From Streptomyces goshikiensis (GTDB lineage Bacteria > Actinomycetota > Actinomycetes > Streptomycetales > Streptomycetaceae), in contig NZ_BMVE01000006.1 of NCBI RefSeq assembly GCF_014650555.1, forward strand, positions 1 to 64,000: a stretch of 64,000 bases of DNA, given 5' to 3'. The position numbers and the translations under genes were made by a program. The notes under the pieces are model-generated. The model was not told where the DNA came from and ran no database searches. It saw only the letters and a program-made list of their open reading frames with translations. Position 1 is the first letter of the stretch. The number at the start of each line of letters is the position of its first letter. Positions 52,428 to 60,033 of this stretch are shown here, in pieces.

Positions 52428-53624
52428 ATGGACGACCACACGCACACCGGCCCCAGGCTCCGGCCCGCGGCCCCGGCCGGCCCGAACGCCGGCACCGGGA
52501 ACGGGACCGGACCGCTGGCGGGGTTCACCGTCGGGGTCACCGCCGCCCGCCGCGCCGACGACCTGATCGCCCTGCTGCGCCGGCGCGGCGCCCAGGTGCT
52601 GCACGCGCCCGCCCTGCGGATCGTGCCGCTGGCCGACGACACCGAACTCCTCGCCGCGACCAAGGAACTCATCGACAGCCCGCCCTGCGCGGTCGTCGCC
52701 ACCACCGCCATCGGGTTCCGGGGATGGATCGAGGCCGCCGACGGGTGGGGGATCGGCGAGGAGCTGCTCGGCCGGCTGCGGAAGGCCGAACTGCTGGTGC
52801 GCGGGCCGAAGGTGAAGGGGGCCGTACGGGCCGCGGGGCTCGTCGAGGACTGGTCCCCGCAGTCGGAGTCGCTGGGCGAGGTCCTGGACCGGCTGCTCTG
52901 CGCCGGGGTCGCCGGGCGGCGCATCGCGCTCCAGCTGCACGGCGAACCGCTGCCCGGGTTCGTGGAGGCGCTGCGCGAGGGCGGCGCCGAGGTGGTCGTC
53001 GTCCCCGTGTACCGGTGGATGCCGCCGGAGGACCTCGGGCCGCTGGACCGGCTGCTCGACGCGGTCGCCGCCGGCGCGGTGGACGCCGTCAGCTTCACCT
53101 CCGCCCCGGCGGCGGCCTCGCTGCTGGCGCGGGCCGAGGCGCGGGGCGTACGGGAGGCCGTGCTGGCCTCGCTGCGGGGCGACGTGCTCAGCGCCTGCGT
53201 CGGGCCGGTCACCGCGCTGCCGCTCCAGGGGCACGGGATCGCCACCGTCCACCCCGAACGGTTCCGGCTGGGCCCGCTGGTGCAGCTGCTCTGCCAGGAG
53301 CTGCCCGGAAGGGCCCGGGTGCTGCCGGTGGCCGGGCGGCGGCTGGAGATCCGCGGGCACGCCGTGCTCGTCGACAGCGAGCTGCGGCCGGTGCCGCCCG
53401 CCGGGATGGCCCTGCTGCGGGCGCTGGCCCGGCGGCCCGGCTGGGTGGTGGGCCGGGCCGACCTGCTGCGGGCGCTGCCGGGGGCGGGGCGGGACGAACA
53501 CGCCGTGGAGACGGCGATGGCCCGGCTGCGGGTGGCGCTGGGGACGCCGAAGCTGATCCAGACGGTGGTCAAGCGGGGCTACCGGCTGTCGCTGGACGCG
53601 GGCGACTGCGCCGCCGCCCGCTAG
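52428..53624 (+). CDS. nnaR: Nitrate/nitrite assimilation regulator NnaR (HemD-like with winged helix)
   Basis: This 398-aa protein fuses an N-terminal uroporphyrinogen-III-synthase (HemD)-like fold (about 30-290, GVTAARRADDLIALLRRRGAQVLHAPALRIVPL) to a C-terminal OmpR-type winged-helix DNA-binding domain (about 300-390, VETAMARLRVALGTPKLIQTVVKRGYRLS). This architecture and the position beside narK match NnaR of S. coelicolor, which works with GlnR to activate nitrate and nitrite assimilation genes. ATG 52428 is preceded by AAGGCAGG. The HemD part probably senses rather than catalyses. Confidence 0.9.
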   Translation: MDDHTHTGPRLRPAAPAGPNAGTGNGTGPLAGFTVGVTAARRADDLIALLRRRGAQVLHAPALRIVPLADDTELLAATKELIDSPPCAVVATTAIGFRGWIEAADGWGIGEELLGRLRKAELLVRGPKVKGAVRAAGLVEDWSPQSESLGEVLDRLLCAGVAGRRIALQLHGEPLPGFVEALREGGAEVVVVPVYRWMPPEDLGPLDRLLDAVAAGAVDAVSFTSAPAAASLLARAEARGVREAVLASLRGDVLSACVGPVTALPLQGHGIATVHPERFRLGPLVQLLCQELPGRARVLPVAGRRLEIRGHAVLVDSELRPVPPAGMALLRALARRPGWVVGRADLLRALPGAGRDEHAVETAMARLRVALGTPKLIQTVVKRGYRLSLDAGDCAAAR

Positions 53625-53680
53625 CCGTCGACCCGCCGGCGGGTCTGGCGGCGGGTCTGGCGGAGGCGGGGGCGGTTCGT

Positions 53681-53686
53681 TAGCGT
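53681..53686 (+). promoter_or_regulatory. Leaderless -10 box of acetyltransferase gene
   Basis: TAGCGT ends 6 nt before ATG 53693; no Shine-Dalgarno is present. Confidence 0.45.
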
Positions 53687-53692
53687 GCTCGG

Positions 53693-54241
53693 ATGATCAT
53701 CGATGGGGTGGAGATGCGCGGCGTCACCTTCGACGACGCCGCCGGGCTGGCCGACGTACTGCTGCGCAACCGGGCGTACATGGCGCCCTACGAACCGTAC
53801 CGCTCCGAGGAGTTCTACACCGAGGCGGGCCAGCGCGCCCGGCTGGAGGAGCAGTTCGCCGAGCGGGACGGCGGGCGGCTCCTGCCGTTCGTCCTCGTCG
53901 AGGCGGCGACCGGGGAGCCGGTCGGGACGATCAACCTCGGGAGCATCGCCCTCGGGCCGCTCCGCAGCGGCGGCGTCGGCTACTGGGTGGACCAGCAGTG
54001 GACCGGCAAGGGGCTCGCGACCGCCGCCCTGGAGGAGGTCTGCCGGATCGCCCGCGACGAGCTCGGCCTGCACCGCGTCGAGGCCGGGACCCTCGTCGAC
54101 AACACCGCCTCGCAGCGCGTCCTGGCCAAGGCCGGCTTCAGCGAGTACGGGCTCGCGCCCCGCTTCCTCCACATCAACGGCGCCTGGCGCGACCACCGCC
54201 TCTTCCAGCGGCTGCTCCACGACGACCCCCCGCCCCGGTAG
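53693..54241 (+). CDS. GNAT family N-acetyltransferase (RimJ/RimL-like)
   Basis: This 182-aa acetyltransferase has a RimJ-like core: RNRAYMAPYEPYRSEEFYT, the acetyl-CoA binding segment VGYWVDQQWTGKGLATAALEEV, and NTASQRVLAKAGFSEYGLAPRFLHINGAWRDHRLFQRLL. Such enzymes acetylate the N-terminus of ribosomal or other proteins, or small molecules. The gene starts with a probable leaderless ATG and ends 109 nt before the CGNR gene. Its function beyond acetyl transfer is not predictable. Confidence 0.88.
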   Translation: MIIDGVEMRGVTFDDAAGLADVLLRNRAYMAPYEPYRSEEFYTEAGQRARLEEQFAERDGGRLLPFVLVEAATGEPVGTINLGSIALGPLRSGGVGYWVDQQWTGKGLATAALEEVCRIARDELGLHRVEAGTLVDNTASQRVLAKAGFSEYGLAPRFLHINGAWRDHRLFQRLLHDDPPPR

Positions 54242-54350
54242 CCCCTCTCGTCGAAGCGGCGCCCGCCGGGACCCCGCGCGGGGGGTTCCGCAACGCCCGG
54301 CCGCCAGGCACTCTGAGGACACCCCCTAGCCAACCGAGGCGGTGACGGGC

Positions 54351-54911
54351 ATGTGGTTCGACGCCGGGCGGATCTGCCTGGACCTGGTGGCCACCTCCGC
54401 TCCCCACGAGGGGATCCGGGACACCGACGAGCTGCGGCTGTGGCTCACCGGCGCCGGGCTGGTGCCCGACCGGACGCCGCTGGCCCGGCTCGGACCCGAC
54501 TGGGTGGAAGCCTTCCGGGCCCTGCGCGACGACGTGGAAACCCTCGTACGGGCGGAAATCGCCGGCCGCGACGCCGACGAGGAAACCCTGGCCCGGGTCA
54601 ACGCCCCGGCCGCCGCACCACCCCCGGGGCTGTGCGCCGTACGGGACCAACAGGGACACCTCGTACGGGAATTGTGCGGCGGGGTGGAATGCGCCGGGCT
54701 GCTCGCGGCCGTCGCCCGGGACGCCGTCGAACTGCTCACCGACCCCGGCGACCGGGCGCTGCTGCGGGCCTGCGAGGGCGACGGCTGCGCCCGCGTCTAC
54801 CTGGACACCTCGCGCGGGCACCGGCGCCGCTGGTGCTCCAGCGAGCTGTGCGGCAACCGCGAGCGGGTGGCCCGCCACCGGCGCCGGCTGCTGGCGGCGG
54901 GGCGGGCGTAG
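54351..54911 (+). CDS. CGNR zinc finger / ABATE domain regulator
   Basis: This protein of about 186 aa has an N-terminal ABATE-type domain (MWFDAGRICLDLVATSAPH) and a C-terminal CGNR zinc finger (C-E-G-D-G-C near residues 143-148, then CSSELCGNRERVARHRRR), which is thought to bind DNA. Proteins of this architecture are common putative regulators in actinobacteria with unknown targets. I chose ATG 54351, with GAGG 11 nt before it; GTG 54342 in frame is the alternative and sits too close to that site. It stands alone before the helD-type gene. Confidence 0.82.
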   Translation: MWFDAGRICLDLVATSAPHEGIRDTDELRLWLTGAGLVPDRTPLARLGPDWVEAFRALRDDVETLVRAEIAGRDADEETLARVNAPAAAPPPGLCAVRDQQGHLVRELCGGVECAGLLAAVARDAVELLTDPGDRALLRACEGDGCARVYLDTSRGHRRRWCSSELCGNRERVARHRRRLLAAGRA

Positions 54912-54996
54912 GGGCCGGTGCGGGGGCCGGCGCGGGGGGTGTCGCGACGGTCCGTCGGTGGACCCGGCATGATCGACGCGTGGGACGGTCGCGGAA

Positions 54997-55015
54997 CGGG
55001 CGTGCGGCAGGGCCC
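54997..55015 (+). promoter_or_regulatory. Rifamycin-associated-element-like motif before helD
   Basis: The 19-bp sequence CGGGCGTGCGGCAGGGCCC matches the rifamycin-associated element consensus, as I recall it (GGGGCTTGCGGCAAGGCCC), at 16 of 19 positions. It lies 51 bp before the helD start, where RAE motifs precede rifamycin-inducible genes. A -10-like TACGGT follows at 55025-55030. Confidence 0.5.
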
Positions 55016-55065
55016 GCCTTCGCGTACGGTTGACGGTCGCCCACGCACGTCAGAAGGGGGCCTTG

Positions 55066-57384
55066 GTGGCCGCGCAGAATGCCGCTGTCGACAGCACGGC
55101 GGATTCCGTCCGCGATCGGGAGATCGCGGTCGAGCAGACGCACCTGGACCAGGTGTACCGCCGCCTTGAGGAGAAGATCCACGAGGCCGAGTTCCTGATG
55201 AACGACGCCGCCAAACGCGGCCAGGTCGGCACGCCCGGCGCGCTCGCCGAACGCGACGCGCAGGTCTTCCGCGCCGGAATCCACCTGAACCGGCTCAACA
55301 ACGAGTTCGAGGACTTCCTCTTCGGCCGGATCGACCTCGTCCGCGGCAAGGACGGGGAACGCGGCCCCGACGGCGCCCACACCTCCGTCGAGCCCGCCGA
55401 CGACGCGATCCGCCCCGACCTCACCGCCGACATCGCCGAAACCCTGCACATCGGGCGCATCGGCGTGCTCGACACCGACTACGCGCCGCTCGTCATCGAC
55501 TGGCGCGCCCCGGCCGCCGCGCCGTTCTACCGCTCGACGCCCAAGGACCCCGGCCGCGTCGTGCGCCGCCGCGTCATCCGCTCCAAGGGCCGCAAGGTCC
55601 TCGGAGTCGAGGACGACCTGATGCGCCCCGAGGTCACCGCCACGCTGGACGGCCGGGAGCTGCCCGCCATCGGTGACGGCGCCCTGATGGCCGCGCTCGG
55701 GCGGGCCCGTACGCACTCCATGCGGGACATCGTCTCCTCCATCCAGGCCGAGCAGGACCTGGTCATCCGCGCGCCCGCCGCCTCCGTCGCCGAGGTCGCG
55801 GGCGGACCCGGCACCGGCAAGACCGCCGTCGCCCTGCACCGCGCCGCCTACCTGCTCTACCAGGACCGCCGCCGCTACTCCGGCGGCATCCTGATCGTCT
55901 CCCCGACGCCGCTGCTCGTCGCGTACACCGAGGGCGTCCTGCCCTCCCTCGGTGAGGAGGGCCAGGTAGCCATCCGGGCGCTCGGCTCGCTGGTCGACGG
56001 CGCCGAGGCGACCACGTACGACGATCCGGCCGTGGCCCGGATCAAGGGCTCCTCGCGGATGCTGAAGGTGCTCCGCAAGGCCGTACGGGGCGCCCTGGAG
56101 CTCGGCAACGCCGCCGGCCCCGCCCCGGACCGGCTGCGCGTGGTCGCCTTCGGGCGGCGCCAGGAGCTGGAGGCCGACGAGCTGAACCGGATCCGGCAGA
56201 ACGTGCTCGGCGGCACCGCGCCGGTGAACCTGCTGCGCCCGCGCGCCCGCAAGCTGCTGCTCGACGCCCTGTACGCCAAGTCGGGGCAGTCCGGGCGGCA
56301 CAGTGACCCCGAGCTGGCCGCCGAGCTGCGCTCCGCGTTCGACGAGGACATCTCCACCGAGGACGCCTTCATCGGGTTCCTGAACGCCTGGTGGCCGGAG
56401 CTCACCCCACGCGCGGTGCTGGCCGCGATGGCCGACGAGCGGGGGCTCGGCCGCTGGTCGCGCCGGGACCTGAACCCGCGCGAGACGCGGCAGCTGGCGC
56501 GCTCGCTGCGCCGGGTGGGCGCGGACGGCAAGGGCCCCCTGTCGGTGCACGACGTGGCGCTGCTGGACGAGCTCCAGCAGCTGCTGGGCGCGCCGGCGCG
56601 GCCGAAGCGCAAGCGGGACCTGGACCCGCTGGAGCAGCTCAGCGGGCTGGAGGAGCTGATGCCGACCCGCGAGGAGACCCAGTGGGAGCGGGCCGAGCGG
56701 ATCGCGGCGGAGCGCACCGAGTACGCGCACGTCATCGTGGACGAGGCACAGGACCTGACGCCGATGCAGTGGCGGATGGTCGGCCGCCGGGGCCGGATGG
56801 GCACCTGGACGGTGGTCGGCGACCCGGCGCAGTCCTCCTGGACGGATCCGGGCGAGGCGGCGGCGGCGCGTGACGAGGCCCTGGGGACGCGGCCGCGGCG
56901 CCGGTTCACCCTGACGGTGAACTATCGCAACCCGGCGGAGGTCGCGGAGGTCGCCTCCCGGGTGCTGAAGCTGGCGATGCCGGGGATGGAGCCGCCGACG
57001 GCGGTGCGCTCCACGGGGCTGCTGCCGCGCTTCACGGCGGTGGCGCAGGAGCTGCGGGACACCGTCCGGGAGGAGACCCGGCGGCTGCTGGCGCAGGTGG
57101 ACGGCACGGTGGGCGTGGTCGTCGCCATGGACCGGCGCGCGGAGGCCGCGGGCTGGCTCGCGGACCTGGGGGAGCGGGCGGTGGCGCTGGGCAGCCTGGA
57201 GGCGAAGGGGCTGGAGTACGACGCCACCGTGGTGGTCTCCCCGGCCGAGATCGCGGACGAGTCCCCGGCCGGTCTGCGGGTCCTGTACGTGGCCCTCACG
57301 CGCGCGACGCAGCAGCTGACGGTCGTCTCCGCCGCCGCCGACGCCCCCGGCCCGGACGGCGTCCCGGCGCTGCTCAGGCCGTAG
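55066..57384 (+). CDS. helD: HelD/HelR-type RNA polymerase-recycling ATPase
   Basis: This 772-aa UvrD/Rep-like superfamily 1 protein has an N-terminal coiled-coil arm (about 20-110), Walker A GGPGTGKTAVAL near residue 245, Walker B-type HVIVDEAQDLTPMQW near 560, and late motifs TVNYRN, EAKGLEYDATVVV and YVALTRATQQL. HelD enters RNA polymerase channels and frees stalled enzyme. The Streptomyces version HelR also displaces rifamycins and confers tolerance. A RAE-like motif upstream supports a HelR role. I chose GTG 55066 with AAGGGGG before it; a TTG at 55030 is part of a probable promoter instead. Confidence 0.9.
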   Translation: MAAQNAAVDSTADSVRDREIAVEQTHLDQVYRRLEEKIHEAEFLMNDAAKRGQVGTPGALAERDAQVFRAGIHLNRLNNEFEDFLFGRIDLVRGKDGERGPDGAHTSVEPADDAIRPDLTADIAETLHIGRIGVLDTDYAPLVIDWRAPAAAPFYRSTPKDPGRVVRRRVIRSKGRKVLGVEDDLMRPEVTATLDGRELPAIGDGALMAALGRARTHSMRDIVSSIQAEQDLVIRAPAASVAEVAGGPGTGKTAVALHRAAYLLYQDRRRYSGGILIVSPTPLLVAYTEGVLPSLGEEGQVAIRALGSLVDGAEATTYDDPAVARIKGSSRMLKVLRKAVRGALELGNAAGPAPDRLRVVAFGRRQELEADELNRIRQNVLGGTAPVNLLRPRARKLLLDALYAKSGQSGRHSDPELAAELRSAFDEDISTEDAFIGFLNAWWPELTPRAVLAAMADERGLGRWSRRDLNPRETRQLARSLRRVGADGKGPLSVHDVALLDELQQLLGAPARPKRKRDLDPLEQLSGLEELMPTREETQWERAERIAAERTEYAHVIVDEAQDLTPMQWRMVGRRGRMGTWTVVGDPAQSSWTDPGEAAAARDEALGTRPRRRFTLTVNYRNPAEVAEVASRVLKLAMPGMEPPTAVRSTGLLPRFTAVAQELRDTVREETRRLLAQVDGTVGVVVAMDRRAEAAGWLADLGERAVALGSLEAKGLEYDATVVVSPAEIADESPAGLRVLYVALTRATQQLTVVSAAADAPGPDGVPALLRP

Positions 57385-57394
57385 GGATCCGGCC

Positions 57395-57422
57395 GGGCCG
57401 CCGGCGTACCGCCGGATGGCCC
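57395..57422 (+). terminator. Probable terminator after helD
   Basis: Nested stems GGGCC/GGCCC and CCGGCG/CGCCGG around a TAC loop begin 11 nt after the helD stop. Confidence 0.5.
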
Positions 57423-57488
57423 GCGGCCGGGGGTGTGGTGAGACGAGGTCAACTGCCCGGAGGGGGATCGCTTCCGGCGATCCTTTGT

Positions 57489-57494
57489 TAGCCT
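57489..57494 (+). promoter_or_regulatory. -10 box of putative small RNA
   Basis: TAGCCT is a -10-like hexamer placed to start a transcript at about 57500 that would run into the terminator at 57602-57641. The -35 is weak. Confidence 0.4.
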
Positions 57495-57499
57495 GGGTG

Positions 57500-57646
57500 A
57501 GGCACCGGCTCGATCCAAGCCCCCGGGCCCAACCTTCGTCGCTTAGAGCGACCACTTGCCGCGAGGCGAGCATGGCGGGTCGGTGTCATCAGGCGTAGCA
57601 CCAGGTCTGCCCCCTCTGTTCCGACAGAGGGGGCAGACCTGTTTTG
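57500..57646 (+). ncRNA. Putative small RNA or attenuated leader between helD and malic enzyme gene
   Basis: About 147 nt with no long ORF lie between a -10-like box and a very strong terminator. They contain a hairpin GTCGCT-TAG-AGCGAC at 57538-57552, a C-rich single-stranded stretch near 57518-57532, and an 8-codon ORF (ATG 57572 to TAG 57598) that ends just before the terminator stem. It could be a free-standing sRNA or a leader controlling read-through into the malic enzyme gene. The boundaries are approximate. Confidence 0.5.
57602..57641 (+). terminator. Strong intrinsic terminator with T tract
   Basis: A perfect 18-bp stem (57602-57619 with 57624-57641) with a TCCG loop is followed by TTTT, the most canonical terminator in this window. 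It is 200 bp upstream of a coding gene rather than just after one, which points to an RNA gene or attenuator. Confidence 0.92.
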
Positions 57647-57842
57647 CGTGGCCGAACGGGTGGGTGAGGGCTTCCACCACCCGCCCAAATCTCGTATGGT
57701 GGAAGTGTCTTTCCGAAATTTGTGGCTGGTTACCTTGTACTGGCTGGTAGGTGGGACGATCGGACAACAGGCCCTGCCACGCCCACGGTGTGACAGGTCC
57801 CTGTATGTACAGAAAAACCAGGGACAGAAGAGGAACACGGCC

Positions 57843-59246
57843 ATGGCAACGGCGCCCAGCGTCTCGTACTCGATGACGGTCCGCCTGGAAGTGCCCGCGA
57901 GCGGAACCGCGGTCTCCCAGCTCACCACCGCCGTGGAGTCCTCCGGCGGGTCGGTCACCGGCCTCGACGTGACCGCCTCCGGCCACGAAAAGCTCCGCAT
58001 CGACGTCACGATCGCGGCCACCTCCACGGCGCACGCGGACGAGATCGTCGAGAAGCTGCGCGGCATCGAGGGCGTCAGCCTCGGCAAGGTCTCCGACCGA
58101 ACCTTCCTGATGCACCTCGGCGGCAAGATCGAGATGGCGTCCAAGCACCCCATCCGCAACCGCGACGACCTCTCGATGATCTACACCCCGGGCGTGGCCC
58201 GCGTGTGCATGGCGATCGCCGAGAACCCCGAGGACGCCCGGCGCCTCACCATCAAGCGCAACTCCGTCGCAGTCGTGACGGACGGCTCGGCCGTGCTCGG
58301 CCTCGGCAACATCGGCCCGATGGCCGCGCTGCCCGTCATGGAGGGCAAGGCGGCCCTCTTCAAGCGCTTCGCCGGCATCGACGCGTGGCCGATCTGCCTC
58401 GACACCCAGGACACCGACGCCATCGTCGAGATCGTCAAGGCGATCGCCCCGGGCTTCGCCGGCATCAACCTGGAGGACATCTCCGCGCCGCGCTGCTTCG
58501 AGATCGAGGCCCGCCTGCGCGAGGCCCTCGACATCCCCGTCTTCCACGACGACCAGCACGGCACCGCCATCGTCGTCCTCGCCGCCCTCACCAACGCACT
58601 GCGCGTCGTGGGCAAGGCAGTTGAGGACGTCAAGGTCGTCATGTCGGGCGCCGGCGCGGCCGGTACCGCCATCCTGAAGCTGCTCCTCGCGGCCGGCGTG
58701 AAGAACGCCGTCAGCGCCGACATCCACGGCGTCGTGCACGCCGGCCGCCCCGACCTCGTCGACGCGGCCGCCGACTCCCCGCTGCGCTGGATCGCCGACA
58801 ACACCAACCCCGAGGGCTACACGGGGACCTTGAAGGAGGCCGTGGTCGGCGCCGACGTGTTCATCGGCGTCTCCGCCCCCAACGTGCTGTCCGGCGAGGA
58901 CGTCGCCGCCATGGCGGAGGGCGCGATCGTGTTCGCGCTCGCGAACCCGGACCCCGAGGTGGACCCGGCCGTCGCCCGTCAGACCGCCGCCGTCGTGGCC
59001 ACCGGCCGCTCCGACTTCCCGAACCAGATCAACAACGTGCTGGTCTTCCCGGGTGTCTTCCGCGGCCTGCTGGACGCCCAGTCCCGCACCGTGAACACCG
59101 AGATGATGCTGGCCGCCGCCAGCGCGCTCGCGGACGTCGTCGGCGAGGACGAGCTCAACGCGAACTACATCATCCCGTCCGTCTTCAACGACAAGGTCGC
59201 GGGCGCCGTCGCCGGTGCCGTCCGCAAGGCCGCCACCTCCGCCTAG
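57843..59246 (+). CDS. maeA: NAD-dependent malic enzyme with ACT domain
   Basis: This 467-aa malate oxidoreductase (decarboxylating) converts malate to pyruvate and CO2. An N-terminal ACT-like domain (about 8-85) is followed by the malic enzyme N-domain (SMIYTPGVARVCMAIAENP, EGKAALFKRFAGIDAWPICLDTQDTD, FHDDQHGTAIVVLAAL) and the NAD-binding domain (VVMSGAGAAGTAILKLLLAAG). Position and sequence resemble the NAD-type enzyme of S. coelicolor. ATG 57843 is preceded by GAGGAA; the long in-frame extension upstream crosses promoter-like DNA. The 458-nt upstream region carries a probable sRNA and terminator. Confidence 0.93.
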   Translation: MATAPSVSYSMTVRLEVPASGTAVSQLTTAVESSGGSVTGLDVTASGHEKLRIDVTIAATSTAHADEIVEKLRGIEGVSLGKVSDRTFLMHLGGKIEMASKHPIRNRDDLSMIYTPGVARVCMAIAENPEDARRLTIKRNSVAVVTDGSAVLGLGNIGPMAALPVMEGKAALFKRFAGIDAWPICLDTQDTDAIVEIVKAIAPGFAGINLEDISAPRCFEIEARLREALDIPVFHDDQHGTAIVVLAALTNALRVVGKAVEDVKVVMSGAGAAGTAILKLLLAAGVKNAVSADIHGVVHAGRPDLVDAAADSPLRWIADNTNPEGYTGTLKEAVVGADVFIGVSAPNVLSGEDVAAMAEGAIVFALANPDPEVDPAVARQTAAVVATGRSDFPNQINNVLVFPGVFRGLLDAQSRTVNTEMMLAAASALADVVGEDELNANYIIPSVFNDKVAGAVAGAVRKAATSA

Positions 59247-59643
59247 GACCCGTACGCCCGGGCGGCCGTGACGATGTGTGACGATTACGGCCGTCACGGC
59301 CGCCGCGACGGCGACTGTGACGGCCCCCACGTGCCTTCTCCGGCGCGTCGCGAGATGCGGGCCCCCGGGGCCCCCTCTAGGGTTGCGGGGATGCCCGCGT
59401 GGCCCGCGGTCCGCATCCACCGGAACCCTTGGTGCGGACGGAGCGTCACCGCGGCGTGACTGTGGCGCTTTTCGTGTGACCCTGGCGGGTGCCGGATTGG
59501 CTTTCCCGCCGCTGGTGGGGGCAGGATGCGTAACCGGGCGAGAGGGTCTGACGTCAGACCCGGGTCCGGGGACTGTCCGAGGGCCCTGGCAGCATCGGCT
59601 TCGATCTCACGCCTCTAAGGCAAGTTGAACACGGGAGTACAAC
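59247..59643 (+). promoter_or_regulatory. hupA upstream region
   Basis: This 397-nt gap before hupA contains repeated GACGGC-type motifs at about 59270-59330. A TAGGGT box (59378-59383) lies 7 nt before ATG 59391, which opens a 22-codon frame ending at 59459. The remainder probably holds the hupA promoter. No other gene is supported. Confidence 0.4.
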
Positions 59644-59925
59644 ATGAACCGCAGTGAGCTGGTGGCCGCTCTGTCCGAGCGCGCCGAGGTGACCCGCAAG
59701 GACGCCGACGCCGTTCTGGCCGCCCTCGCCGAGACCATCGGTGAGGTCGTCGCCAAGGGCGACGAGAAGGTCACCATCCCCGGCTTCCTGACCTTCGAGC
59801 GCACCCACCGTGCCGCTCGCACCGCGCGCAACCCGCAGACCGGCGACCCCATCCAGATCCCGGCCGGCTTCAGCGTGAAGGTCTCCGCGGGCTCCAAGCT
59901 CAAGGAAGCCGCCAAGGGCAAGTAG
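59644..59925 (+). CDS. hupA: DNA-binding protein HU (HupA)
   Basis: This 93-aa histone-like protein bends and compacts DNA without sequence specificity. The full HU fold is visible: MNRSELVAALSERAEVTRKDADAVLAAL, then GDEKVTIPGFLTFERTHRAARTARNPQTGDPIQIPA with the Pro that intercalates at the tip of the arm. The C-terminus is short, without the Lys/Ala-rich tail of the second Streptomyces HU (HupS). ATG 59644 follows GGGAG. A 14-bp terminator follows. Streptomyces HupA is the vegetative form. Confidence 0.97.
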   Translation: MNRSELVAALSERAEVTRKDADAVLAALAETIGEVVAKGDEKVTIPGFLTFERTHRAARTARNPQTGDPIQIPAGFSVKVSAGSKLKEAAKGK

Positions 59926-59956
59926 TCCCGCCGCGTAACACGCAGCGGAACACAGC

Positions 59957-59988
59957 AAGGGCGGCCACCCGGTGGGGTGGCCGCCCTT
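59957..59988. terminator. Bidirectional terminator after hupA
   Basis: A perfect 14-bp stem (59957-59970 with 59975-59988) with a GGTG loop and terminal AA/TT lies between convergent hupA and murA. Confidence 0.87.
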
Positions 59989-60033
59989 CTGGCGTCCCCG
60001 GGGCCCCTGGTGGGGGCCCCGGGGCACGCGGGG

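Noticed and set aside
54736..57573. 945-aa minus frame opposite helD
   Set aside because: Shadow frame in a GC-rich gene; no motif and conflicting with intact helD.
57648..57842. N-terminal extension of malic enzyme to 57648
   Set aside because: It crosses promoter-like AT-richer DNA, and the ACT domain begins naturally after ATG 57843, which has a good Shine-Dalgarno.
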